Assembly (NCBI GenBank): GCA_003343815.1
Contig: QAKL01000021.1
Span: 8,432-13,534 of the forward strand
Origin: Clostridiales bacterium
GTDB taxonomy: Bacteria > Bacillota > Peptococcia > Peptococcales > Peptococcaceae
Direction: 5' to 3'
Length of the DNA stretch: 5,103 bases
Shown: positions 1 through 5,103 of the stretch, piece by piece
How the letters are laid out: every line of letters begins with the position of its first letter
Numbering within the stretch: the stretch's first letter is position 1
Notes under the pieces: generated by a model
What the model was told of the DNA's origin: nothing
The model's database searches: none
Seen by the model: the letters and a program-made list of their open reading frames with translations, nothing else
Position numbers and translations under genes: made by a program

Positions 1-153
1 TTAAATGACGTCTTAGAGCTTTTGATCGCTCTGCGCAAAGAAGCCCGCGCCGAAAAAAATTACAAATTAGCGGACGATATCCGCAATCGCTTAGGCGAAA
101 TCGGCATCATTTTAGAGGACGCACCCACAGGCACTGTCTGGAAAAGAAAATAA
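1..153 (+). CDS. cysS: Cysteinyl-tRNA synthetase, C-terminal end (5' partial)
   Basis: These are the last 50 codons and the TAA stop of an open frame that enters from the left edge. The peptide reads LNDVLELLIALRKEAR, then EKNYKLADDIRNRL, then GIILEDAPTGTVWKRK. This is the conserved C-terminal helix and tail of class I cysteinyl-tRNA synthetase, where the pattern 'K.Y..AD.IR..L...GI.LED...GT.W' is typical. The full enzyme attaches cysteine to tRNA-Cys in the cytoplasm. The catalytic HIGH and KMSKS motifs and the zinc site lie outside the window and cannot be checked. The gene is followed 8 bases later by a strong terminator, so it ends its transcription unit. The family call is confident because the tail is diagnostic, although only about a tenth of the protein is visible. 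Confidence 0.9.
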   Translation, partial: LNDVLELLIALRKEARAEKNYKLADDIRNRLGEIGIILEDAPTGTVWKRK

Positions 154-161
154 CCGCATTT

Positions 162-199
162 AAAATAGAGCTTTCGCCTCATGTGAAAGCTCTATTTTT
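162..199 (+). terminator. Intrinsic terminator of cysS
   Basis: This is a perfect 14-bp hairpin: 162-175 pairs with 185-198 around a 9-nt loop (176-184). The core is GAGCTTTC/GAAAGCTC, and the A-rich left foot pairs with the T run at 195-199. It starts 8 bases after the cysS stop codon, so it most likely terminates the cysS transcript. The A-tract in the left foot also makes it usable on the minus strand. Confidence 0.9.
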
Positions 200-325
200 G
201 TGGACATATGTCTATAGGGAATACCATTTGTGTGTTTTTGCGGTAATTACAGCAACTTTAATGTCTGATTTCGTTTAAAATATTTTAGATAAATAAAGAC
301 ACTTGTTTTTTATTGTCTAAAACTA

Positions 326-354
326 TTGCGTAAATCACTCATCTTTTGTAAAAT
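326..354 (+). promoter_or_regulatory. Probable promoter of the AGCS transporter gene
   Basis: TTGCGT (326-331) and TAAAAT (349-354) are separated by exactly 17 bases, close to the consensus for the housekeeping sigma factor. Transcription would start near 361, leaving a leader of about 40 nt before the ATG at 403. The surrounding region (200-372) is AT-rich and contains a 10-bp palindrome, GACATATGTC (203-212), and a 12-bp palindrome, TAAAATATTTTA (276-287). Either could be an operator, but neither matches a regulator that I can name. Confidence 0.55.
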
Positions 355-387
355 ACCAAACATAATAATTGTTTGCCAAACTTTTTC

Positions 388-393
388 AAAGGA
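388..393 (+). promoter_or_regulatory. Ribosome binding site fixing the transporter start
   Basis: AAAGGA lies 9 bases upstream of the ATG at 403. It supports that ATG over the in-frame TTG at 373, which would place this site inside the coding sequence. Confidence 0.7.
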
Positions 394-402
394 TGTGTGC
401 TT

Positions 403-1797
403 ATGCTCGAAACAATTTCCAATATTAACTCAACTTTAAACGGCATCGTCTGGGGTCCGTATATGCTGGCGCTTTTAGTCGGCACAGGTATCTTTTTGAC
501 CTGCCGCGTCAAATTTTTGCAAGTGCGCAAATTCGGCTTTACGATGAAGCATACCTTGGGTACTTTGACCGATAAAAATATTCAGGACAAAAGCGCCGGC
601 GGCGTCAGTCCCTTTCAGGCAGTGAGCACCGCTTTAGCCTCCACCGTCGGCACCGGCAATATCACCGGCGTAGCTACCGCCATTGCTGCCGGAGGTCCCG
701 GTGCAGTATTTTGGATGTGGCTCAGCGCCTTTTTCGGCATGGTGACCAAATATTCCGAAATCGTGCTTTCCATTCATTTTCGTGAGAAAAACGAAAAAGA
801 CGAATGGTGCGGCGGACCTATGTATTATTTAGAGAAAGGTCTGCATCAAAAATGGCTGGCAGTGCTTTTCTCCGTCTTTGCTTTAGTCGCTTCTTTCGGT
901 ATCGGCAATATGACCCAGGCTAACTCCATCGCTGTCGCATTAAATACTTCTTTTCATATGAATAAATTAATCGTCGGCATTATTTTAGCCGTATTGGTCG
1001 GCTTAGTCATTATCGGCGGCATCAAGCGCATTTCCACCATCACTTCCTACATTGTGCCGTTTATGGCAATCTTTTATGTAGTGTTAGGCGCTATCCTTTT
1101 AATCATGAATGCCGCCTATATCCCCGCTGCGTTTAAATACATTTTTGAATGTGCTTTCAATCCGCAGGCCATTTTTGGCGGAGGTTTAGGCTACACGATG
1201 ATGCTCGCCATGCGCTATGGTTTCGCCCGCGGCGTATTCTCCAACGAAGCCGGCTTAGGCTCGGCGCCGATCGCCCACGCCGCCGCCAATACCAGAGGCG
1301 CAGTCAACCAAGGTTTATGGGGTATTTTCGAAGTATTTTTGGATACTATCGTCATCTGCACCATCAGCGGATTGAGCGTGGTTATTTTCGGGCTGGGCTT
1401 GCCTGATTTCGCGCTGAACGGTTTCGGCGGCTTAGAAGGCTCCGATTTGGCAATCGCCGCTTTCTCTAACGGCGTAGGTGCCTGGGGCGGTTACGGGATC
1501 ACGATTGCCACCGTCTTATTTGCTGCCTCCACTATTTTCGGCTGGTCTTATTACGGCGAAAAAGCCTTAGAATATCTGTGCAAAGACAGCAAAATCGCCG
1601 TTTTGATCTACAAAATCATCTTCTGCTGCGCCGTCGTTTTCGGCTCGGTCGGCAGCTTGAGTTTGATGTGGAATATCGCCGATACCTTAAACGGCTTAAT
1701 GGCTATCCCCAACTTAATCGGCTTATTATTCCTAAGCCCGATCGTCGTCAAACTCACCAAAGATTTCTTTGATAAAGACTTAAAAGACGAAGAATAA
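403..1797 (+). CDS. Sodium:alanine/glycine symporter, AGCS family
   Basis: The 464-residue polytopic membrane protein is the usual length for the AGCS (alanine or glycine:cation symporter, AlsT/DagA-like) family. These proteins import small neutral amino acids with sodium across the cytoplasmic membrane. The family signature is clear: GTGNITGVATAIAAGGPGA, followed by VFWMW, spans residues 83-106. GGPMYYLEKGL follows at 137-147, and RGVFSNEAGLGSAPIAHAAA begins at 276. Hydrophobic segments recur throughout, starting at about residues 15-33, and the charged tail (KDFFDKDLKDEE) is probably cytoplasmic. The ATG at 403 was chosen because AAAGGA is correctly spaced before it. A TTG at 373 would only add ten residues. 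The gene appears to be monocistronic, with a promoter at 326-354 and a terminator at 1827-1849. Substrate choice between alanine and glycine cannot be read from the sequence. Nothing is truncated or odd. Confidence 0.95.
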   Translation: MLETISNINSTLNGIVWGPYMLALLVGTGIFLTCRVKFLQVRKFGFTMKHTLGTLTDKNIQDKSAGGVSPFQAVSTALASTVGTGNITGVATAIAAGGPGAVFWMWLSAFFGMVTKYSEIVLSIHFREKNEKDEWCGGPMYYLEKGLHQKWLAVLFSVFALVASFGIGNMTQANSIAVALNTSFHMNKLIVGIILAVLVGLVIIGGIKRISTITSYIVPFMAIFYVVLGAILLIMNAAYIPAAFKYIFECAFNPQAIFGGGLGYTMMLAMRYGFARGVFSNEAGLGSAPIAHAAANTRGAVNQGLWGIFEVFLDTIVICTISGLSVVIFGLGLPDFALNGFGGLEGSDLAIAAFSNGVGAWGGYGITIATVLFAASTIFGWSYYGEKALEYLCKDSKIAVLIYKIIFCCAVVFGSVGSLSLMWNIADTLNGLMAIPNLIGLLFLSPIVVKLTKDFFDKDLKDEE

Positions 1798-1826
1798 TCC
1801 CTTTATTGATACACTTACCTTTGATG

Positions 1827-1849
1827 AACGCCCCAAAAAGGGGCGTTTT
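1827..1849 (+). terminator. Intrinsic terminator of the AGCS transporter gene
   Basis: The GC-rich stem AACGCCCC (1827-1834) pairs perfectly with GGGGCGTT (1840-1847) around an AAAAA loop, and a short T run (1846-1849) follows. It lies 29 bases after the transporter stop codon. No T run follows the hairpin on the minus strand, so it is oriented for the plus strand. Confidence 0.85.
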
Positions 1850-1883
1850 CTGTTTATAAAAGTATCCCTTTCCGAGCTAAAAA

Positions 1884-1907
1884 CCTCTCCGCATATTGCG
1901 GAGAGGT
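1884..1907 (-). terminator. Intrinsic terminator of the DUF378 gene
   Basis: CCTCTCCGC (1884-1892) pairs perfectly with GCGGAGAGG (1898-1906) around a 5-nt loop. On the minus strand the hairpin is followed by TTTTTAGC, a proper U-tail, just past the stop of the minus-strand gene. On the plus strand it is followed by TCCGTTTTT, so it may also catch readthrough from the transporter gene. With the hairpin at 1827-1849 it insulates two convergent genes. Confidence 0.8.
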
Positions 1908-1913
1908 CCGTTT

Positions 1914-2132
1914 TTAATGACTCGGGTGCGGATCGCGGTCATTCATCACAAAAAAACTGATCGCGTAAAGCCCGGCGATACCTACCGCCGCATAAATAAT
2001 ACGGCTAACCAAGGCGGCTTGACCGCCGAAAATCCACGCCACCAAATCAAAGCTGAAGAATCCGATCAGCCCCCAGTTGACCGCGCCGATAATGATAATT
2101 GCCAAAACAATCTTATTCCAGATGTTATTCAT
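1914..2132 (-). CDS. DUF378 family small membrane protein
   Basis: This 72-residue protein matches the DUF378 (YuzA-like) family in length and pattern. Residues 8-28 form a first membrane helix carrying GAVNWGLIGFFSFDLVAWIFG (residues 16-36), the hallmark 'NWGL.G....DLV..IFG'. Residues 43-62 form a second helix with SRIIYAAVGIAGLY. The short tail (NDRDPHPSH) is polar. The role of the family is unknown, and nothing here reveals it. The ATG at 2132 is preceded by AAAGGAGG (2140-2147 on the minus strand) at a 7-base spacing, which is an excellent start. A weak promoter candidate lies upstream on the minus strand: TTGCGA at 2220-2215 and TATGTA at 2198-2193, with a 16-base spacer and a poor -10. 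The gene is divergent from folC and converges with the transporter gene. It appears to be transcribed alone. Confidence 0.88.
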   Translation of the reverse strand: MNNIWNKIVLAIIIIGAVNWGLIGFFSFDLVAWIFGGQAALVSRIIYAAVGIAGLYAISFFVMNDRDPHPSH

Positions 2133-2236
2133 GATCCTGCCTCCTTTAAATTTTGCCGTTCAGGCGTAGTATGAGTCAAAAAATCAAAGATATACATAAA
2201 TCCTATACTTTTTTTCGCAAAATTTCGCCCAAAGCC

Positions 2237-2265
2237 TTGCTTCCTGGCATTTCATAGAGTATAAT
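2237..2265 (+). promoter_or_regulatory. Promoter of the folate operon leader
   Basis: TTGCTT (2237-2242) and a perfect TATAAT (2260-2265) are spaced by 17 bases. This is the best promoter in the window. The predicted start is near 2272, about 210 bases upstream of folC. No comparable promoter is visible between the downstream terminator (2392-2424) and folC, so this is the likely promoter for the whole operon. Confidence 0.75.
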
Positions 2266-2271
2266 AAATCA

Positions 2272-2424
2272 TTAAGATTAGATTATTGTGCGTTAGACTA
2301 AAGTCTTATAGTGTCAGACGGACGGGAGGTGCCGCTGAACGAAATGCATTATTGCTGCGGTACAATAATCGCTCCCATTAGTTGGTCTATCAAACACTTC
2401 CCCGCTTGGGCGAAGTGTTTTTTA
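2272..2424 (+). ncRNA. Structured leader RNA (candidate attenuator/riboswitch) upstream of folC
   Basis: The stretch between the strong promoter and the intrinsic terminator would yield an RNA of about 150 nt. It has no convincing coding content but strong pairing potential. An 11-bp long-range helix joins 2281-2291 to 2360-2370, with one G-U pair. A competing local hairpin joins 2348-2354 to 2363-2369. GGGAG (2324-2328) can pair with CTCCC (2372-2376), and GTGCCGC (2329-2335) can pair with GCGGTAC (2357-2363), which overlaps the hairpin loop and suggests a pseudoknot. AGAC (2295-2298) and GTCT (2303-2306) form a small TAAA-loop hairpin. GGGAGG (2324-2329) can also pair with CTTCCC (2397-2402) inside the terminator stem. 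These exclusive pairings suggest a switch controlling folC-folE-HD-folP. The structures were found by eye, without energy calculation or homologues. The alternative is a free small RNA. It does not match the THF riboswitch, T-box or SRP patterns that I know. Confidence 0.5.
2392..2424 (+). terminator. Intrinsic terminator between promoter and folC
   Basis: AAACACTTC (2392-2400) pairs with GAAGTGTTT (2412-2420), and CCC/GGG (2401-2403 with 2408-2410) extends the stem around a GCTT loop. One C (2411) is bulged, giving 12 bp in total. A T run (2418-2423) follows directly. The terminator sits 58 bases before the folC ATG and downstream of the only good promoter, so it must be read through, or relieved by an alternative fold, for the operon to be expressed from that promoter. 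Confidence 0.85.
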
Positions 2425-2481
2425 TTTCTTCTTTTGCCGGAAAATCTTACTCCAAATTTTTTCAGAAAGTTGGTCTTAGTT

Positions 2482-3783
2482 ATGAATTACCAAGAAGCAA
2501 TGGCGTATCTGGATGACATCGCTACCGTCGGCTCCTCTTACGGGCTCGACACCATGCGCGAATTAATGCGCCGTCTGGGCAATATTCAAGACGAGATGCA
2601 TTTCATCCACATCGCCGGTACTAACGGCAAAGGCTCCGTTTTGGCTTATACCGCCTCTGTTATGCAAAAAAGCGGCTATATGACCGGCGTATTTTCCTCG
2701 CCGGCTTTAGACACTTTTCGCGAGCGCATCCAGGTAAACGGCGAGTACATCACCAAAGAAGCCTTGGCGCGCCATACTACCACACTAAAATCTGTCTGCG
2801 ATGAGATGTGCGCCCAGGGTTTCAACCACCCTACTTATTTTGAATTATCATTGGCATTGGCGTTTCTTTATTACGCCGAGAAAAAATGCCAAATTGTCAT
2901 TTTGGAGGTTGGTTTGGGCGGCAGGCTGGACGCGACCAATATCATCACACCGCTCGTCTCGGTGATCGTCTCGATCAGTTTGGATCATACGCAGCTTTTG
3001 GGCGATACCTTGGCAGACATCGCCGCGGAAAAAGGTGGTATTATTAAACCTGAGGTCCCAATCGTCATCGCTCCGCAAAAAGAAGAAGCATATCTTACCT
3101 TGAAAAATATTGCCATCGGGCGCAAAAGTCCCTTTATATCCGTAAATCGCGCCCATATCGGCAAAATTTCGGCTGATATTAACGGGCAGCACTTCAGCTA
3201 CCAAAGCACGGGCGGCACTTTCGACGATATTTTTATCACCCTTTTAGGCGATCACCAGCTGGAAAACGCCGCCTGCGCCATCGAGGCTCTCGAGTGTGTG
3301 CGCAAATACGGTTTTGAAATTACAGATGAAAACATTATCACAGGCTTGGCTCAAGCACGCTGGGCGGGGCGCTTAGAAAGAATCGCAAACAATCCCGACT
3401 TCATCTTAGACGGCGCGCACAATCCCGATGCCGCTTTGCGCTTGGCAGACGCTTTAAAAAAATATTACCCAAATACGCGTAAAATATTTATTTTAAGCAT
3501 TTTAGCAGACAAAGACTACCGTGAAATTTTGCGCTTGACTTTGCCTTTAGCCGATACGGTATTCGTCACCACAACGGACAATCCCCGCGCGCTTTCTACT
3601 GCGGATTTAGCAGATAATGCCCGCAAATACAACCCCAATATTATTTCCTGCGCCGATTTAGCTCAAGCTGTAGCCAAAGCACAGGAAATTGCCCAAAAAG
3701 ACGATCTTATCGTTGCGTTCGGCTCATTAACCCATCTGGGAGAAATCAGACATCTCGTAAACGGTTTGCCAAAGGAGGATTAG
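2482..3783 (+). CDS. folC: Bifunctional folylpolyglutamate synthase / dihydrofolate synthase
   Basis: FolC is an ATP-dependent cytoplasmic ligase of the Mur-ligase-like fold. It adds L-glutamate to dihydropteroate or to reduced folates. The 433-residue length is normal for the family. Visible motifs are the P-loop HIAGTNGKGS (residues 43-52), FSSPALDTFRERI (71-83), the FELSLALAF...ILEVGLGGRLDATN block, and SLDHTQLLGDTLADIAAEK followed by GGIIKP. The C-terminal domain carries WAGRLE, ILDGAHNP (around residues 308-315), and FGSLTHLGEIRHLV near the end. Many FolC proteins have SPHL where this one has SPAL. The open frame continues upstream to 2311, but that part runs through the leader RNA and terminator and has no FolC similarity, so the ATG at 2482 is preferred. 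Its ribosome site is weak (AGAAAG, 2464-2469, 12 bases away). A TTG at 2470 is an in-frame alternative. This is the first gene of the operon, and folE follows 3 bases after its stop codon. Confidence 0.95.
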   Translation: MNYQEAMAYLDDIATVGSSYGLDTMRELMRRLGNIQDEMHFIHIAGTNGKGSVLAYTASVMQKSGYMTGVFSSPALDTFRERIQVNGEYITKEALARHTTTLKSVCDEMCAQGFNHPTYFELSLALAFLYYAEKKCQIVILEVGLGGRLDATNIITPLVSVIVSISLDHTQLLGDTLADIAAEKGGIIKPEVPIVIAPQKEEAYLTLKNIAIGRKSPFISVNRAHIGKISADINGQHFSYQSTGGTFDDIFITLLGDHQLENAACAIEALECVRKYGFEITDENIITGLAQARWAGRLERIANNPDFILDGAHNPDAALRLADALKKYYPNTRKIFILSILADKDYREILRLTLPLADTVFVTTTDNPRALSTADLADNARKYNPNIISCADLAQAVAKAQEIAQKDDLIVAFGSLTHLGEIRHLVNGLPKED

Positions 3784-3786
3784 GAA

Positions 3787-4344
3787 ATGGTTGATATTGA
3801 AAAAGCCCAAGCAGCTGTCCGCTTGTTATTAGAAGCGCTCGGCGAGGATCCCGAGCGCGAGGGATTAGTCGAAACGCCGAAAAGAGTCGCGCAAATGTAC
3901 ACCGAGCTTTTGGCAGGCTATGAAGAAACTCCTGAAACGCATTTAAGCAAAACCTTTAATGTCGAAAATAACGACGTCGTCATCGAGCGCGACATCCATT
4001 TTTATTCTCTATGCGAGCATCATTTGCTGCCGTTTTTCGGTCATGTGCACATCGCCTATATCCCCGACGGCAAAGTCGCGGGACTGAGCAAATTAGCCCG
4101 CTTGGTCGAGATGTATGCCCGTCGTTTGCAATTACAGGAGCAGATGACCACCCAAATCGCCCAAAGCCTGATAGACTATCTCCCGTGCAAAGGCGTCATG
4201 GTCGTAGCTGAGGCGGAGCATCTGTGCATGAGTATGCGCGGTGTGAAAAAGCCGGGCACGCAGACGCGCACCATGGCTTGCCGCGGCATCTTTGCCGATG
4301 ACGCAGCTTTGCGCCAATGCACGCTGGATCTGATGCTCAAATGA
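3787..4344 (+). CDS. folE: GTP cyclohydrolase I
   Basis: FolE converts GTP to 7,8-dihydroneopterin triphosphate and formate, the first step of pterin and folate synthesis. It is normally a homodecamer in the cytoplasm. The 185-residue length is typical of the short bacterial form. Residues 30-45 (TPKRVAQMYTELLAGY) are the conserved N-terminal helix. SLCEHHLLPFFG at 74-85 supplies zinc ligands C76 and H79 and catalytic H78. GLSKLAR at 99-105 is the substrate-binding segment. EAEHLCMSMRGV at 142-153 supplies the third zinc ligand C147, with H145, so all the zinc-type (FolE1A) residues are present. The start at 3787 is set by AAAGGAGG (3771-3778), which lies inside the 3' end of folC at an 8-base spacing. 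The stop codon overlaps the next start as ATGA, so folE and the HD gene are probably translationally coupled. Confidence 0.97.
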   Translation: MVDIEKAQAAVRLLLEALGEDPEREGLVETPKRVAQMYTELLAGYEETPETHLSKTFNVENNDVVIERDIHFYSLCEHHLLPFFGHVHIAYIPDGKVAGLSKLARLVEMYARRLQLQEQMTTQIAQSLIDYLPCKGVMVVAEAEHLCMSMRGVKKPGTQTRTMACRGIFADDAALRQCTLDLMLK

Positions 4345-4814
4345 GCACTGACCGCATAGAAAAAATCTTGACCCACTCGCTTTATCGGGAGTGCTTAGAA
4401 AAATTAACCCAAACAGAGGAATCGCGCCTTTACTGCAAGCATAATTTGACACATTTTTTGGATACGGCGCGGATTGCTTATATTTATTGTTTAGAAAATA
4501 ATCTGCCCCTTAACCGCGAAATTATTTACGCCGCCGCTCTTTTGCACGATATCGGCCGCGCTTATGATAATGCCCGCCATGATGCAGTATCAGTCGAGTT
4601 AGCCACGCAAATTTTGCCTGAGTGCGGCTTTGAGCCTGAGGATATCTCCCTGATCACCATAGCTATCGCAGCGCACCGCGATAAAAATACCTCATCGGCA
4701 TTGGGGAAGATTCTTTATACCGCTGATAAAAAATCACGCAGCTGCTTTGCCTGTACGGCAAAAGATACTTGCAACTGGCCGGCTGACAAAAAAAATAAAA
4801 CTATTTGGAGGTAA
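4341..4814 (+). CDS. HD-domain putative metal-dependent phosphohydrolase of the folate operon
   Basis: This 157-residue protein has an HD-superfamily core. H34 and H38 lie in the first helix, HD is at 69-70 within ALLHDIGR, and H80, H112 (IAAHRD) and D129 (YTADKKSR) follow. HD proteins bind one or two divalent metals and mostly hydrolyse phosphomonoester, phosphodiester or nucleotide substrates. The C-terminus adds three cysteines, C135-x2-C138-x5-C144, in a CF.CTAKDTCNW context, which may bind a metal or be structural. The substrate is unknown. Its position between folE and folP suggests pterin phosphate metabolism, and archaeal MptB is an HD-family enzyme acting on a cyclic dihydroneopterin phosphate. 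A YqeK-like dinucleotide hydrolase is another possibility. The start overlaps the folE stop (ATGA at 4341-4344) with no strong ribosome site, which implies coupling. An in-frame start at 4317 would lie inside folE and is less likely. folP begins 2 bases after the stop codon. Confidence 0.85.
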   Translation: MSTDRIEKILTHSLYRECLEKLTQTEESRLYCKHNLTHFLDTARIAYIYCLENNLPLNREIIYAAALLHDIGRAYDNARHDAVSVELATQILPECGFEPEDISLITIAIAAHRDKNTSSALGKILYTADKKSRSCFACTAKDTCNWPADKKNKTIWR

Positions 4815-4816
4815 CT

Positions 4817-5103
4817 ATGCTGAAAAATATGCAAATAGGCCCGGAAAATTTCACCTTTGAGCCTTATGATTTTCACCTCATGGGCATTTTAAACGTCACG
4901 CCCGATTCCTTTTCCGACGGTGGGCGCTTTAATCAATTAGACAAAGCGCTCTTTCACACCGAGAAATTAATCAAATCCGGCTGCCGCATTATCGATATCG
5001 GCGGCGAGTCTACCCGCCCGGGGCATACGCGCATTTCCGATGCGGAAGAAATCGAGCGTACCGCGCCGATTATCTCTGCCGTCAAGCGCGAGTTTAATGT
5101 CGC
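4817..5103 (+). CDS. folP: Dihydropteroate synthase, N-terminal part (3' partial)
   Basis: FolP condenses 6-hydroxymethyl-7,8-dihydropterin pyrophosphate with p-aminobenzoate to give 7,8-dihydropteroate, and it is the target of sulfonamides. The first 95 residues are visible. They include MGILNVTPDSFSDGGRF (22-38), the first conserved loop, and DIGGESTRPG (60-69), the second signature, with N26, D60 and the ESTRPG loop intact. Both belong to the TIM-barrel pterin-binding family. The ATG at 4817 is preceded by TTTGGAGG (4804-4811) at 5 bases, overlapping the end of the HD gene. The frame is open to the right edge, so roughly two thirds of the usual 260-280 residues are missing. Downstream folB or folK genes would be expected, but they lie outside the window. 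Confidence 0.96.
   Translation, partial: MLKNMQIGPENFTFEPYDFHLMGILNVTPDSFSDGGRFNQLDKALFHTEKLIKSGCRIIDIGGESTRPGHTRISDAEEIERTAPIISAVKREFNV

Noticed and set aside
373..402. TTG start at 373 for the AGCS transporter
   Set aside because: It would bury the AAAGGA ribosome site inside the gene and lies only about 12 bases after the predicted transcription start. The ATG at 403 has the correct spacing.
1896..2174. Plus-strand open frame of 92 codons
   Set aside because: It is antisense to the DUF378 gene, which has clear family motifs and a strong ribosome site. The plus frame also runs through the terminator hairpin and has a charged, low-complexity product with no recognisable domain.
2318..2323. 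ACGGAC as a TwoAYGGAY RNA element
   Set aside because: That motif needs two AYGGAY loops in a defined structure, and I find only one copy here.
2324..2363. T-box leader, because GGGAGGTGCCGC resembles the T-box antiterminator consensus
   Set aside because: The tRNA-pairing TGGN bulge is not matched (AGGT instead). The leader of about 150 nt is too short for Stem I plus antiterminator, and no specifier loop is seen. Folate genes are not usual T-box targets.
2372..2424. ZTP (pfl) riboswitch, because CCCGCTTGGGC in the terminator resembles its 3' conserved segment
   Set aside because: The upstream conserved blocks of the aptamer are absent, and the match is explained by the terminator loop and stem.
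2272..2424. SRP RNA or 6S RNA gene
   Set aside because: The SRP domain IV core (GGTCAGG...GGAAG..AGCA) is absent. I cannot see the long end-to-end duplex with a central bubble expected of 6S RNA. 6S is not fully excluded by eye.
2311..2481. Upstream extension of the folC open frame to a GTG at 2311
   Set aside because: The added 57 residues run through the leader RNA hairpins and the intrinsic terminator, have no FolC similarity, and would make FolC unusually long. The family-like sequence begins at the ATG at 2482.
2848..3204. Minus-strand open frame of 118 codons inside folC
   Set aside because: It is a shadow of the folC coding frame, with no ribosome site or recognisable family.
4132..4452. 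Minus-strand open frames across the folE/HD junction
   Set aside because: They are shadows of two well-supported overlapping genes, with no start signals or family resemblance.

Overview
The window looks like ordinary chromosome from a low-to-moderate GC Firmicute. The evidence is the AAAGGAGG-type ribosome binding sites, promoters close to the TTGACA/TATAAT consensus, U-tailed intrinsic terminators, and gene families typical of that phylum. The gene set (an AGCS transporter, a DUF378 protein, and a folate operon with an HD-domain gene between folE and folP) fits a Negativicutes member such as an Acidaminococcaceae relative. That placement is inference and was not tested. I see no insertion sequence, CRISPR array, tRNA, rRNA or phage gene.

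Layout: (1) 1-153 is the C-terminal end of cysteinyl-tRNA synthetase (cysS), closed by a strong terminator (162-199). (2) 403-1797 is a sodium:alanine/glycine symporter of the AGCS family, with a promoter at 326-354 and a terminator at 1827-1849. (3) On the minus strand, 2132-1914 is a small two-helix membrane protein of the DUF378 family. It converges on the transporter and has its own terminator (1884-1907). (4) 2133-2481 is a 349-base intergenic stretch with a strong plus-strand promoter (2237-2265), a structured leader RNA of about 150 nt and an intrinsic terminator (2392-2424), all upstream of folC. (5) 2482-5103 is a tight folate operon: folC, folE, an HD-domain phosphohydrolase-like gene, and folP, which runs off the right edge.

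The folate genes work together. FolE (GTP cyclohydrolase I) makes dihydroneopterin triphosphate. FolP joins the later pterin pyrophosphate to p-aminobenzoate. FolC adds glutamate to give dihydrofolate or folylpolyglutamate. The HD protein has the ligands of a metal-dependent phosphohydrolase and sits where a pterin phosphate-removing enzyme could act, but its substrate is unknown.

The most interesting element is the folC leader. A terminator lies between the only convincing promoter and folC, and the RNA ahead of it contains several mutually exclusive pairings: an 11-bp long-range helix, a competing local hairpin with a possible pseudoknot, and a segment able to invade the terminator. That is the architecture of an attenuator or riboswitch. 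I could not match it to the tetrahydrofolate riboswitch or another class I can recall. An independent small RNA that ends at this terminator is the main alternative.
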